A DNA stretch of 64,000 nucleotides, taken from positions 620,001 to 684,000 of the forward strand of contig CAXXCL010000003.1 in assembly GCA_963668615.2 (NCBI GenBank), given 5' to 3'. Positions 16,908 to 26,594 of this stretch are shown here, piece by piece; position 1 is the stretch's first letter; every line of letters starts with the position of its first letter. Under the pieces are notes generated by a model. The model made no database searches and was not told the DNA's origin. It saw only the letters and a program-made list of their open reading frames with translations. This DNA is from JAAYPI01 sp963668615. Its GTDB lineage: Bacteria; Bacteroidota; Bacteroidia; Bacteroidales; Paludibacteraceae. The translations under genes were made by a program, and so were the position numbers.

Positions 16908-19232
16908 TTACCTAACAATCAATACCTTAGTTGCTATTTTTTCAATACCATCTTCACTTGTGCAAAGGACATAATAAACGCCAAAAGGAACTTTACTATT
17001 TGAATAATTCTTTCCATTCCATGCTAATGAGCCTCCTGTAGAGATGCCTTCAAACAAAAGGTCTCCTGAAACATTGACTATTTTTACTTGAGTATTTTCT
17101 TCCAAACCTCTTATCGTAATTAAGCCTTCATATCCAGGTCTCACCGGATTTGGAAAAACCTGAATCTTAGAAAAAGAATTTACAGGCTCAGTCGCATCCG
17201 AACGATAAGACAAAATTCCTTCATCTGTGGCAAAAAACACTTCACCGGTTTTCTCATCAATAGTAATTGCATCTATTTTATTGGAAGAAAGAGGACTATT
17301 ATCTGTTGTAAAGTGATATATCGTTTCTTTTCCATCTTCAGAAAGCAAATAAATACCCGAACTCTCAGTTCCTATCCATTTTCTATTTGCACCATCAATC
17401 GCTATGGCTTTTATTTTTTCATCATCAAGCAAATAATCCGCTAATGAAGTTCCATCATTTCTAGGAATCTTTACTCGCGTACAAGTATAATCAGAATTAA
17501 ACACTTTAGTTACATTTGTCATTAAAATCGGACCCTTGTCCGTTCCTATCCAAATCGTACCTTCTCTATCCTCCGCAATGGTGTAAATATACGAGGGATC
17601 TATTTCATTTCCATCCTTATCGTTAAAAGAAGAAAAAAATACGGTTTTATCATCAGAAGTATCTTCAATCGTTTTATTATCATCCAATACAAACACTCCG
17701 TTTCCGCTTCCTGTTGCTGAAGTTACCCATTTTTGATTTTTTGAATTAATTAATAAATCTCTCAGTAAAGGCTTATTTGCCAAGGATGGGTATGATAAAG
17801 AGATCCAAGAACCATCTTTTTTCATTATTTTAATTCCCCCACCAGCTAGAGAATTGAGCATCCATAAATTATTATCATCATCAAAGCAAAGTCCATCAAT
17901 TCTGTAAAAATTGTAATAATTTGTTGAATTTGGAAGTGCACTTTCTATAACACTTGTATTTATTCCATTGTATAATTGTGTTACTTGTCCATTTTCAAAA
18001 ACAAATACACCTTCTCCCCATGTACTCACATACAATTTATTATCATTGTCAGGATCTACAGCGATGGAAACAACATCAAGAAATTGGTTTGTAAATGACA
18101 ACACCCCAGAATTTTGAGAAGTATATTTGCTCCATTTTTCATTTTCAAAGGCCAAAACAGCTCCTTCGAGGCCTCCTCTATCATCCCAACTTTTGCCGGG
18201 AGCCACAAGAATTTTTCCATTGTGATAATACATTTTTTGAGCAGTACTCAAATAAGGACCTGTGGGTTTGAAAAAATCTAATGAGACATTTAGTTTATAT
18301 TTAATCAATCCTTGAGAATTGGCTGCTATCCAATAAAGATTTGTAGTCTCATCAAACATTGACTGCCTTACAACAATATTATCTAAAATTTCTTCGTCAA
18401 AGTTTTTAGAATAACGCCTAATTCGAGCCGTATTATTTATCATTAGATAATTTCCTGTAGTATTAATGTTTATAGACTCTCCTGTAGTATTTTCAAAAAA
18501 TATACTCCACGAATTGTTCTCATACTGATATACATTCTCATTATTTTTTACAACAAAGAGCTTGCTGCTAAAATATTCCATAAATCGAAAATTTGATGAA
18601 TCATCAGGCAATGCAATTTCATCTTTCCAATTCTCATAATTTAATAGATTCACACCTTGTATTTTTGCTTTTTTTATGCTGTTCTGGGTTAAAGCATAAA
18701 AATATTCCCCATCAGAAGCAAGAGAATAGACAGGTATCTTTTCTGCATCATCCCCAATAACGTAGGTATCAAGAATTTCTTGCTTTACCAAGTCCAACAC
18801 CATAATTCCAAAATCACAAGAGAAATAAGCATAATTTCCCAAAAAATAGATATGATTTATATTTTTGCTGACAGACATAACTTTACGATATAAATCAGGA
18901 ATATTATACGTGTTACCTTTCATATCAACGATATCTATATTAGAATTTGTATAGGCAATAACAAGAACTTTATTCTCAGAACTATAAGAAATTAATTCTA
19001 CGTCATTATCGCTCAATCCTGTCATTTTTGAATAAACCTGAACGGAATTGTCTGTTTTATCTACTGAAAAAAGTTTACCATCAGCCACAGCAAACACTTT
19101 CTCGGGAGTCTGAGCCACTTGGGTCGTATTATTATACGAAAAATGCATCCGCCAATTGCCAACTGGTATTTGTGCAACCAACAAGAAGAAGTTAGCGAGT
19201 ATAAATAAAGACAAAAAAAGGATTCGTTTCAT
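16908..19232 (-). CDS. porZ: PorZ-like T9SS attachment-complex beta-propeller protein
   Basis: A 774-residue exported protein, almost the length of Porphyromonas gingivalis PorZ. A signal peptide (residues 1-20) is followed by IPVGNWRMHFSYNNTTQVAQ, the PorZ N-terminal start. Two propellers of WD-like repeats follow (for example GTIWIGTDKGPILM, RKWIGTESSGIYLL). From about residue 690 a T9SS C-terminal domain follows (IQVFPNPVRPGYEGLI, then VPFGVYYVL and IATKVLIVR). In P. gingivalis PorZ works with PorU, PorV and PorQ at the cell surface and retains its CTD. The assignment rests on this architecture; other two-component-regulator-like propellers with a CTD exist. Confidence 0.85.
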   Translation of the reverse strand: MKRILFLSLFILANFFLLVAQIPVGNWRMHFSYNNTTQVAQTPEKVFAVADGKLFSVDKTDNSVQVYSKMTGLSDNDVELISYSSENKVLVIAYTNSNIDIVDMKGNTYNIPDLYRKVMSVSKNINHIYFLGNYAYFSCDFGIMVLDLVKQEILDTYVIGDDAEKIPVYSLASDGEYFYALTQNSIKKAKIQGVNLLNYENWKDEIALPDDSSNFRFMEYFSSKLFVVKNNENVYQYENNSWSIFFENTTGESININTTGNYLMINNTARIRRYSKNFDEEILDNIVVRQSMFDETTNLYWIAANSQGLIKYKLNVSLDFFKPTGPYLSTAQKMYYHNGKILVAPGKSWDDRGGLEGAVLAFENEKWSKYTSQNSGVLSFTNQFLDVVSIAVDPDNDNKLYVSTWGEGVFVFENGQVTQLYNGINTSVIESALPNSTNYYNFYRIDGLCFDDDNNLWMLNSLAGGGIKIMKKDGSWISLSYPSLANKPLLRDLLINSKNQKWVTSATGSGNGVFVLDDNKTIEDTSDDKTVFFSSFNDKDGNEIDPSYIYTIAEDREGTIWIGTDKGPILMTNVTKVFNSDYTCTRVKIPRNDGTSLADYLLDDEKIKAIAIDGANRKWIGTESSGIYLLSEDGKETIYHFTTDNSPLSSNKIDAITIDEKTGEVFFATDEGILSYRSDATEPVNSFSKIQVFPNPVRPGYEGLITIRGLEENTQVKIVNVSGDLLFEGISTGGSLAWNGKNYSNSKVPFGVYYVLCTSEDGIEKIATKVLIVR

Positions 19233-19258
19233 ATGATGTACGGAATTGCCAAATAAAT

Positions 19259-19840
19259 TTATATTTCTTTCAAAAACAACAAAAACTTCTGGACGGCAAG
19301 AGCTCGATGACTTATTTGATTTTTAACTTCAGACGGAAGTTCGGCAAATGTTTGATCATAACCTTCGGGACAAAAAATAGGATCATAACCAAAGCCATTT
19401 TTACCGAAACCTTGTTCCTTTATCTCTCCATTGATAATTCCTTCAAAAACAAACTCTTGTCCATCAATAACACAAGCAATAACAGTTCTAAACCGTGCCT
19501 TTCGATTCTTTTTTCCTTTCAAATTTTCGAGCAAAAGATTCATGTTATCCTGTGAATCTTTACTTTCTCCTGCATACCGAGCAGAACGAACCCCCGGAGC
19601 ATTACTTAAAATCTCAACTTCCAGTCCGCTATCATCAGCAAAACAATCTTTGCCATATTTTTGATAAATGTAACGTGCTTTGAATAAAGCATTTCCTTCA
19701 ATGGTTGGTTCATTTTCCGGAATATCTGCAACACAACCTATATCCTTTAAACTGACAAGGATGAACTGATTATTCAACATTTGCTGAACCTCTTCCAACT
19801 TATGAAGATTATTTGTGGCGAAAATAAATTTGCGTTTCAT
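19259..19840 (-). CDS. rdgB: XTP/dITP diphosphatase (RdgB/HAM1)
   Basis: Removes non-canonical purine triphosphates (ITP, dITP, XTP) by hydrolysis to monophosphates. Residues 5-15 FATNNLHKLEE give the substrate-binding TxNxxKxxE motif; FADDSGLEVEIL and APGVRSARYAG carry the catalytic aspartate and magnesium site; GFGYDPIFCPEGY and SHRALA complete the family pattern. Length 193 residues, standard. It lies between porZ (26 nt) and the tpiA terminator. Confidence 0.95.
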   Translation of the reverse strand: MKRKFIFATNNLHKLEEVQQMLNNQFILVSLKDIGCVADIPENEPTIEGNALFKARYIYQKYGKDCFADDSGLEVEILSNAPGVRSARYAGESKDSQDNMNLLLENLKGKKNRKARFRTVIACVIDGQEFVFEGIINGEIKEQGFGKNGFGYDPIFCPEGYDQTFAELPSEVKNQISHRALAVQKFLLFLKEI

Positions 19841-19889
19841 ATTACAAAAATACCGTAATTGCCTGACAAATAAAATTTTTAGCTAACAA

Positions 19890-19921
19890 AAAAGCCACCG
19901 AATAAAAATTCGATGGCTTTT
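19890..19921 (-). terminator. Terminator of the tpiA transcript
   Basis: Arms 19890-19902 and 19909-19921 (13 bp). On the minus strand the one imperfect pair is G-U, on the plus strand it would be A-C, so the hairpin belongs to the minus-strand transcript. It lies 22 nt after the tpiA stop. Confidence 0.8.
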
Positions 19922-19943
19922 GAATAAAACTAAAAACGATTTA

Positions 19944-20699
19944 TCAAAATGCATCAATAATAGCCTTGAAATCAGCAGCTTTCAATGAAGCACCACCAAT
20001 TAAACCACCATCAACGTCTGGTTTAGAAAATAATTCAGATGCATTTTTCGCATTACAACTTCCACCATATAAGATGGTTGTATCATTCGCTACTTCTTTG
20101 CCATATTTTGTGGCAATCAAACTACGGATAAATGCATGGATTTCTTGGGCCTGGTCTGAAGAAGCAGTAAGTCCTGTTCCAATTGCCCAAACAGGTTCAT
20201 AAGCCAATACTATTTTACCAAAGTCTTCCGCAGAAAGATTAAACACGGAACCTTCCAATTGAGCTTTTACAACTTCATTTTGTTTGTTTGCTTCTCTTTC
20301 TTCCTTCAACTCCCCTATACAGAAAATAGGTTTCAATTCATTTTTCAATGCCAAAAGAACTTTTTCCTTTAAGATAGGATATGTTTCGCCATAATATGCA
20401 CGACGTTCTGAGTGACCAAGAATAACCGTATCTACTCCGGTTGATTTAACCATAGACGCCGAAACTTCCCCAGTAAATGCTCCTGATTCTTTATCAGCAC
20501 AATTTTGTGCAGCCACTTTAATTACTGTTCCTTTAACTAATTCTGAAACTGTTGCCAAATGAATAAAAGGAGTGCCTATAATCACATCACAATTCGGTTT
20601 TTGACCTGCTAAAACGCTTTTTAATTCAGCAGCCAACGCTACACCTTCTTGTAAGGTTTTGTTCATTTTCCAGTTTCCTGCTACGATGTTTTTTCTCAT
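19944..20699 (-). CDS. tpiA: Triosephosphate isomerase
   Basis: Interconverts dihydroxyacetone phosphate and glyceraldehyde 3-phosphate in glycolysis. Catalytic residues are visible: Lys in GNWKMN (residues 8-13), His in LGHSERR, Glu in AYEPVWAIGTG, and the phosphate-gripping YGGSCNAKNA and GGLIGGASL loops. Length 251 residues. It is preceded by the DoxX-family gene (18 nt) and DUF1599, an order seen in Bacteroidales. Confidence 0.97.
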   Translation of the reverse strand: MRKNIVAGNWKMNKTLQEGVALAAELKSVLAGQKPNCDVIIGTPFIHLATVSELVKGTVIKVAAQNCADKESGAFTGEVSASMVKSTGVDTVILGHSERRAYYGETYPILKEKVLLALKNELKPIFCIGELKEEREANKQNEVVKAQLEGSVFNLSAEDFGKIVLAYEPVWAIGTGLTASSDQAQEIHAFIRSLIATKYGKEVANDTTILYGGSCNAKNASELFSKPDVDGGLIGGASLKAADFKAIIDAF

Positions 20700-20717
20700 T
20701 GTTTTTTTAATTTTTAA

Positions 20718-21974
20718 TTAATACTTTTTTATTGATTTTGAATTTATATACTTGATATCAAATTTGTCTGATAAAAAAATCAAACCTGCCGGAACCAAGA
20801 AACAGCACAAAACTACCAAGATAATAAAAATATTATTAGGCTTTTGGACTTTCCCAAATGCAGATTTTTCAAGTGGTTCCTTAAATTCAGGCAAATTACG
20901 GTAATGCCAATGATTTAAAATTGTTCCATTCTTTATCAAAACTAATCCCGGATTTGAACGAATAACCGTTTTAAGCATTATTTCGTCAGAAACAGCGAAA
21001 GGATATTTTGCTCCGGTTTTTTGTTTAAAATTCTCTACTTCTGTGCCAAAAGAAGAACTCATACAGTAAAAACCATATCCATTATTCTGTGCAAATTGAT
21101 AAATTCTATTGATTTTATCCTGATTAGAAAGATTGGCCTCGTTCAATTTGCTACTAATCAAAAGAAATGTATATCCCTTATTTCCCAATACTTCAGAAGT
21201 TATATCCCCACCATCCTCCGTTTCAATGGTAAAATCGTGTATAGGAGGTTCATAACCCTTCTCTATTAAAGTTGACTGTTGTTTGACAAAGGTCCAAGTG
21301 GAATCCCCATCGGGGAAATTTTCCAAAGTAAACTCCTTTTTTTTGCCATTTTTTTCGTACACAAAAATCGTTTTGTATACATCTTGTGGGGCATTGTGCG
21401 GAACGGTCATTCCTTCAACAATATTATTCCCGATTTTATAAGGTCTAAAATCAAAAATAGGCAAGTTATAGTAGCAATGTAAAGAGAGTAAAACAATAAA
21501 CATTACCGAAAATCCTGTTAAAAACCATTGCGTGCGATTTTTAATCACCTGCCGTCCTTCTTTTCTCAACACAAATACACATATAGCTACCGCTGCAAGA
21601 ATGACATTCTTATAAAAAGTTTGCCAATTGCTAATTACTAAAGCATCCCCAAAACAACCACAATCAGTAACCGGATTGTTAATTGCTAAATACAATGTCA
21701 ATGGAGTCATGAAAATCATGAACAGCAAAGCAAAGGGTGCCGTTATTTTAACATTCGCCCCAAGTAATAAATTTGCTCCAATCACAAATTCAAGGCAGGA
21801 CAATCCGACAGCCATAACAAAAGTCAATGGCAAGAACATATCCCAACCAAATGCAATTAGATAATCTTCAATTTTGTAATTAAACCCAAGCGGATCGACA
21901 GCTTTTACAAAACCGGAAAAAACAAAAACAATTCCGAGCAAAACTCTACTAACAAGCAAAATCTTATTTTTCAT
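20718..21974 (-). CDS. BT_3928-type membrane protein (DoxX/MauE-like plus thioredoxin-like domain)
   Basis: A 418-residue membrane protein. Residues 1-140 form a four-helix DoxX/MauE-like domain starting LLVSRVLLGIVFVFSGFVKA, with a CGCF pair at about residues 105-108 (VTDCGCFGDAL). Another helix lies near 150-170 and a periplasmic region resembling a degraded thioredoxin/peroxiredoxin fold (about 235-375, TFLLISSKLNEAN) lacks the CxxC motif. A final helix (385-407) precedes a basic tail. It sits between DUF1599 and tpiA as in Bacteroides. A role in redox or quinone chemistry is inferred only from the DoxX fold. Confidence 0.85.
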   Translation of the reverse strand: MKNKILLVSRVLLGIVFVFSGFVKAVDPLGFNYKIEDYLIAFGWDMFLPLTFVMAVGLSCLEFVIGANLLLGANVKITAPFALLFMIFMTPLTLYLAINNPVTDCGCFGDALVISNWQTFYKNVILAAVAICVFVLRKEGRQVIKNRTQWFLTGFSVMFIVLLSLHCYYNLPIFDFRPYKIGNNIVEGMTVPHNAPQDVYKTIFVYEKNGKKKEFTLENFPDGDSTWTFVKQQSTLIEKGYEPPIHDFTIETEDGGDITSEVLGNKGYTFLLISSKLNEANLSNQDKINRIYQFAQNNGYGFYCMSSSFGTEVENFKQKTGAKYPFAVSDEIMLKTVIRSNPGLVLIKNGTILNHWHYRNLPEFKEPLEKSAFGKVQKPNNIFIILVVLCCFLVPAGLIFLSDKFDIKYINSKSIKKY

Positions 21975-21979
21975 CTAGT

Positions 21980-22522
21980 CTATTCTCCAAACTCAATTTT
22001 GATTAGTCCAAATATGGCATAATTTACCATATCAAAATAATTAGCATCAATACCTTCTGAAATTATAGTTTTTCCACCGTTATCTTCAATTTGTTTGGTA
22101 CGATAAAGCTTCATCAAAATTAAATCGGTATATGAACTAATACGCATAGAACGCCATGCTTCATCGTAATCATGATTTTTAGCTAACATTAAATTTTTAG
22201 CTTGTAAACTGTATTTTTCGTATAATTGGAGGGACTTTTCTACGGTTAAATCGTCCGATTCAGCAACTCCTAATTCCAATTGAATCAAGCCTATAATTCC
22301 ATAATTAACTATCGCAATAAACTCTGAACGGATATCTTCATCTATCTTTGATTCGCCTTTGGTTTCTATACTACGAATTCTATTTGCTTTAATGAAAATC
22401 TGATCGGTAACCGAACAAGGACGAAGGATTCGCCACGCAGCACCATAATCTTTGAGCTTTTTGGAAAAAACATCTCTCGTAGTAGAGATGATTTGATCAA
22501 ATTGTTGTTCAGTTCTCGCCAT
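21980..22522 (-). CDS. DUF1599 family protein
   Basis: A 180-residue soluble protein built from two copies of the same unit: about residues 13-49 (KKLKDYGAAWRILRPCSVTD) and about 107-145 (NHDYDEAWRSMRISSYTDLI), each followed by a KxxRxxxIE-like helix. The duplication is visible without alignment tools. The family has been linked by others to nucleotide modification, but no chemistry can be read here. It starts the DUF1599-DoxX-tpiA run (5 nt gap to the next gene). Confidence 0.85.
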   Translation of the reverse strand: MARTEQQFDQIISTTRDVFSKKLKDYGAAWRILRPCSVTDQIFIKANRIRSIETKGESKIDEDIRSEFIAIVNYGIIGLIQLELGVAESDDLTVEKSLQLYEKYSLQAKNLMLAKNHDYDEAWRSMRISSYTDLILMKLYRTKQIEDNGGKTIISEGIDANYFDMVNYAIFGLIKIEFGE

Positions 22523-22597
22523 AATTTTTTTTCAACATACGAAGTTACAAACTTTAATATAAGAATGAGCCTATATCAAATTGGTAAATAGAAAAAT

Positions 22598-23110
22598 CTA
22601 TTTATACCAACTAGCATACATTGCATAATTGTGTGCTATTTTTTGATTAATTTCTTTTGACTGTTCAGGGTCTACTTTTTTAACAAACTTGGCAGGAACA
22701 CCTGCCCAAATAGTATTTGGTTCGATGATTGTTCCGCTCAAAACTAATGCTCCTGCTGCTACAATCGCACCTTCCCCCACTACAGCATGATCAAGCAAAA
22801 TACTTCCCATACCTATCAGTGCATAATCTTTTACTCTTGCTCCATGAATAGTTACATTGTGACCAATAGAAACATAATCACCAATTTCAATCGTTGATTT
22901 TTCGTATAGAGTATGCAAAACAGCTCCATCTTGCACATTTACATGATTTCCTATGCGAATGGAATTTACATCTCCTCGCAACACCGCATTAAACCAAATG
23001 CTGCAACCATTGCCTATTTGTACGTCACCCACTATTGTTGCATTTTCGGCCAAATAACAATCACAACCTATTTTAGGTTCAAAACCTCTTACTGATTTTA
23101 TTAAAGCCAT
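22598..23110 (-). CDS. Gamma-class carbonic anhydrase family protein (left-handed beta-helix)
   Basis: A 170-residue hexapeptide-repeat protein. Repeats such as NATIVGDVQIGNGCSIWFN form the left-handed beta-helix; histidines in VLHTLYEK, SIGHNVTIHGARV match the zinc ligands of gamma carbonic anhydrases (Cam/YrdA type). Such proteins hydrate CO2 or, in YrdA-like forms, have no proven activity, so the name is a family call. It ends 4 nt after the thioredoxin-like gene's stop region and is probably co-transcribed with it. Confidence 0.9.
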   Translation of the reverse strand: MALIKSVRGFEPKIGCDCYLAENATIVGDVQIGNGCSIWFNAVLRGDVNSIRIGNHVNVQDGAVLHTLYEKSTIEIGDYVSIGHNVTIHGARVKDYALIGMGSILLDHAVVGEGAIVAAGALVLSGTIIEPNTIWAGVPAKFVKKVDPEQSKEINQKIAHNYAMYASWYK

Positions 23111-23114
23111 TGCA

Positions 23115-24536
23115 TTATTTTAATTCATATTTAACGATCATATCCAAAGTTTCCACGTCAATCTTTTTAGCAATAATTTTTTTGTCTTTATCAAGGACAT
23201 ACATCATTGGCGTAGTCGATGTATCAAACCACTCCCAATAATGAGAGATTCTTTCGGGATCCCATACATTGGTAAAAATGCCAGTTCCATACTTTTGGAT
23301 AAAATCTTGCCATTCTTTTTTATCCAGCAGTAAATATACTGATATAATTTTGATACGTTTATCGTCTTTGTATTTTTCATAAAAGTCTTTCAATACGGGA
23401 GTTGTTTTTTGACAATGCCCACAACTTGGCTCAAAAAAATACAAGATGGTCAATTGCTCACCACACATATCGTACAACTGCTTATACTGACCTGATTCAT
23501 CGGCCAAATAAATGTTTTTGGCATTCATTCCAACCAAAGATGTTTCCACTTTCTTTATTTCTTTTTTAAGATTAGCTAATAAAGTAGAATCTGCCCAAGG
23601 TGTTTTTCCGGCAAGATAATACCGATTTCCCAACTCGACCATCAATTTATCCATTCCCATTATTTTACTCTTTACTGCATAATCAAGCATATAGTTAACC
23701 ATAAATTGGAAAGATTTGTCAGATGCACCACTTTTTTCTACCAGGGCAATTGCCGAAGGAATTATAGAATCGGGTGTTTGAATTAACAACTTATTTAAGT
23801 AGGTATCCAAATTATTTTTTACGTAAGGTGTATGGTAATACCTTTGATCCGATAAATTCACATTATCAAAGTAATGATCTTTATAGAATTCATAACGAAG
23901 ACGCATTTTCAATGAGTCAGGATTATTCGAGGATGTCACTTGGTATTCAGGCTCTTGAGGCATACGAAGACCTTTTAGAAACACAGATAGCATACCTTTC
24001 GGATATTTTGCAATTAATTCGTCTTGCTTCATTGTCAACTGAACCCCCAGCAATGAAATTTCGGCATCAATAGCATTAATCTGAACAGAATCCGTCAACG
24101 TTTTTTTAGCTTCTACCTTTGCTGTATGTTCCTTTTGCTTTTCGATAAGAAATTTAGTGTAATCATAAAAATCTTTTGTCTCCTCCACTCCAGTAAACTG
24201 AATATTCAAAGGCAAATTCATAGTATCAACCTTTATACTGAATTTTTGATCGTCTCCAATCAAAAAATCAAAATATTTTGAATTAGGAAAATATATTAGA
24301 AACAACCCCTCTTCTAAATTCTCATCTCCTTTAAAGGTTCCCTTCCCCTTTTTGTCCAGTACTATGGAATCTTTGGAGTAAGGTTTTCCCATAACATATC
24401 TGCCCAAAAAAGCCTTTTGTTCTTTCAAAGCAGGAATCTCTACTTGAATATCATAACCTTCATTCCCTTTTTTTTCTTTGGAAAAAGACAAAAAAGGAAT
24501 AAATAAGAATAAAACCAATAAAAATCGCTGTTTCAT
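23115..24536 (-). CDS. Exported thioredoxin-like protein with DUF4369/DUF5106-type N-terminal domain
   Basis: A 473-residue periplasmic protein: signal peptide residues 1-19 (FLLVLFLFIPFLSFS), an N-terminal beta domain (about 25-130), a helical DUF5106-like middle region (about 140-330) and a C-terminal thioredoxin fold with YFFEPSCGHCQKTTP (CGHC active site at about residues 381-384). TlpA-like proteins of this form reduce or carry disulfides in Bacteroidales periplasms (family knowledge). It is preceded by the aminopeptidase gene (55 nt) and followed by the carbonic anhydrase gene. Confidence 0.88.
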   Translation of the reverse strand: MKQRFLLVLFLFIPFLSFSKEKKGNEGYDIQVEIPALKEQKAFLGRYVMGKPYSKDSIVLDKKGKGTFKGDENLEEGLFLIYFPNSKYFDFLIGDDQKFSIKVDTMNLPLNIQFTGVEETKDFYDYTKFLIEKQKEHTAKVEAKKTLTDSVQINAIDAEISLLGVQLTMKQDELIAKYPKGMLSVFLKGLRMPQEPEYQVTSSNNPDSLKMRLRYEFYKDHYFDNVNLSDQRYYHTPYVKNNLDTYLNKLLIQTPDSIIPSAIALVEKSGASDKSFQFMVNYMLDYAVKSKIMGMDKLMVELGNRYYLAGKTPWADSTLLANLKKEIKKVETSLVGMNAKNIYLADESGQYKQLYDMCGEQLTILYFFEPSCGHCQKTTPVLKDFYEKYKDDKRIKIISVYLLLDKKEWQDFIQKYGTGIFTNVWDPERISHYWEWFDTSTTPMMYVLDKDKKIIAKKIDVETLDMIVKYELK

Positions 24537-24591
24537 TTTGAAAACTATTTTTAATTAAAACTATTCAATAAACAACTCACAATCATAATTA

Positions 24592-26376
24592 TTATTTCAT
24601 CTCCCTACAACTTTCCTGTAACCAAATCTTTTCTTCTGGTTCTAAAAATGAACTTACTTTCTCATAGACTTCTTTATGATAATCATTTAGCCATTTTTTT
24701 TCTATCGGCGTTAATATACTTGATTCTATAGCTGCAAGGTCAATCGGACAAAGAGTCAGTGTCTCAAATTTCAAAAAATTTCCAAAGTCCGTTTCTTCGG
24801 CTTGGTCTATCAACATTAGATTTTCAGTTCTAACACCATAATAACCATCTCGATACAATCCGGGCTCATTCGTCATGGTCATTCCAGCTTCATACACCAC
24901 ATTGTTTTCTCGAGGACGCAACCAAGCATAACCTTCGTGTACATTTAAAAAGTGACCAACACCATGCCCCGTTCCATGACCATAATTTAATCCTTCATTC
25001 CACAAAAATTGACGGGCCAAAATATCCAAATGCGACCCTTTAGTTCCATGTGGAAACTTTATCGTAGCCAAAGCAATATGACCTTTCAAAACCAATGTAA
25101 AATCTCTCTTCTGCTGATTAGAAAGACCCCCTAACGAAATTGTACGAGTTATATCAGTTGTACCATCCAAATAATGTGTTCCTGTATCCAATAACAAAAA
25201 ACCTGTTGGTTCTAAAATTCTATTGGTTTGTTTCGTTGCGGAGTAATGACAAATCGCACCATTATCTCCATAGGCAGCTATCGTTGCAAAGCTTTCAGAA
25301 ACAAAATCTGCTTGTTGAGACTTGAACTTACGTAATTTTTCGGACAAAGAAAGTTCCGAAACTTTTTCATTACTTTTTAATGTATTACTCAACCAATATA
25401 GAAACTTGGTCAAAGCCACACCATCTTTTCTCATGGCATTTCGATATCCCCTTATCTCTACGGGATTCTTTATTGCTTTGAGTTTAGCAATAGGCGATAC
25501 AATATTTATTTTCGTTATGCTATTAGGAATCGCATTGTACAAAGCATAATTCAACTTATCCCCATCAAACAGCAAAGAACCTTTTTGCAGATTTCTCAAA
25601 AACTCAATAACAAAATCATATTTTTCCACTCTAACATTATTTTTTTCCAAATAAAATATTAGATCTGGCTTTAACTTATTTTCATCAACAAATAAAACAC
25701 ACGAGTCAGTAGTAATTATTACATATGCTCTCACTACCGGATTATAGTCAACATCATCTCCTCTCACATTGAGCAACCAAGCAATTTCATCAAGAGCGGA
25801 AACAATGAAAGAGTCTGCATTATTTCTATTCATGCAATCTCTTACTTTGTCAATTTTCAGAACAGCAGACTCTCCTGCATATTTTTCATCATGAACAAAA
25901 ATTTCCTTGTCTGACAGCTCTGGTCTTCTCGACCAGATTCTTTCAAGGTCTTCAAAAGAAAGACATAAAGACAATCCATATTCCTTAAATTCAGACTCGA
26001 GTTCAATAACTTTGTCGACAGAAAAACAAAATGAATCAATAGCAACTACACTTCCAAAAGATAATTTTTTGCATAAAAAAGACACTATTGATGGGGTAGC
26101 AGACAATCCCTCCTTAAAAAGTATTATTTCGGATCCTAACAACTGCTGTGTCGCTTGTAAATAATAACGAGAATCAGTCCATAGACCAGCTTCTTGCATC
26201 GTAACAACAAGCGTTCCGGCAGAGCCATTAAAACCGCTCAAAAATTCTCTAATCTTAAAATGATCTTCTATATATTCACTCTGATGATGATCTGCTTGAG
26301 GAATAATGCAAGCTGCAATTCCATTTTTTGCCATTAAACTACGCAACAAACTTATCCTGGAAGCAAAAAGATTCAT
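24592..26376 (-). CDS. Aminopeptidase P family Xaa-Pro peptidase (M24B)
   Basis: Cleaves the first residue from peptides with proline in position two. Two creatinase-like N-terminal domains are followed by the pita-bread fold with metal ligands in LLDTGTHYLDGTTDITRT (two Asp), GHGTGHGVGHFLNVHEG (His), TNEPGLYRDG and YGVRTENLML (Glu). The frame is open to an ATG at 26406 (604 residues), but a TATTTTTG element on the minus strand covers 26404-26411, so transcription likely starts after that codon. The ATG at 26376 (MNLFASRISLL, 594 residues) is preferred and matches the usual family start. Divergent from rpsU. Confidence 0.93.
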   Translation of the reverse strand: MNLFASRISLLRSLMAKNGIAACIIPQADHHQSEYIEDHFKIREFLSGFNGSAGTLVVTMQEAGLWTDSRYYLQATQQLLGSEIILFKEGLSATPSIVSFLCKKLSFGSVVAIDSFCFSVDKVIELESEFKEYGLSLCLSFEDLERIWSRRPELSDKEIFVHDEKYAGESAVLKIDKVRDCMNRNNADSFIVSALDEIAWLLNVRGDDVDYNPVVRAYVIITTDSCVLFVDENKLKPDLIFYLEKNNVRVEKYDFVIEFLRNLQKGSLLFDGDKLNYALYNAIPNSITKINIVSPIAKLKAIKNPVEIRGYRNAMRKDGVALTKFLYWLSNTLKSNEKVSELSLSEKLRKFKSQQADFVSESFATIAAYGDNGAICHYSATKQTNRILEPTGFLLLDTGTHYLDGTTDITRTISLGGLSNQQKRDFTLVLKGHIALATIKFPHGTKGSHLDILARQFLWNEGLNYGHGTGHGVGHFLNVHEGYAWLRPRENNVVYEAGMTMTNEPGLYRDGYYGVRTENLMLIDQAEETDFGNFLKFETLTLCPIDLAAIESSILTPIEKKWLNDYHKEVYEKVSSFLEPEEKIWLQESCREMK

Positions 26377-26403
26377 TTTGGTACTATTTTCCGTTTTAAC
26401 AGA

Positions 26404-26411
26404 CAAAAATA
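26404..26411 (-). promoter_or_regulatory. -7 element for the aminopeptidase P transcript
   Basis: Minus strand TATTTTTG fits TAnnTTTG; no clear TTTG at -33. It overlaps the most upstream ATG of the gene, which argues for the downstream start at 26376. Confidence 0.45.
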
Positions 26412-26515
26412 CTCTATTTTTTTGAAAAAACAGTAGCTTTGTTTTTCAAAAATTGTGCTTAAAACACTTTTTGAGATTTTTTCAAATAAAGAAACATAAA
26501 AATTCCTTGCAAAAA

Positions 26516-26547
26516 TTTGCCAATGAAAAAATGATTAAGTATTTTTG
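26516..26547 (+). promoter_or_regulatory. Promoter for rpsU
   Basis: TTTG at 26516-26519, exactly 20 nt, TATTTTTG at 26540-26547: a full match to the Bacteroidetes consensus. It is 47 nt before the rpsU ATG. Confidence 0.75.
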
Positions 26548-26594
26548 TCCCCTCAAAATGAAGTAATCATTATTATCACAATAAATAAAAAAGA

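Noticed and set aside
23774..24073. A plus-strand 99-codon frame within the thioredoxin-like gene
   Set aside because: The minus strand encodes a coherent exported protein through this region; the plus frame has no features of a gene.
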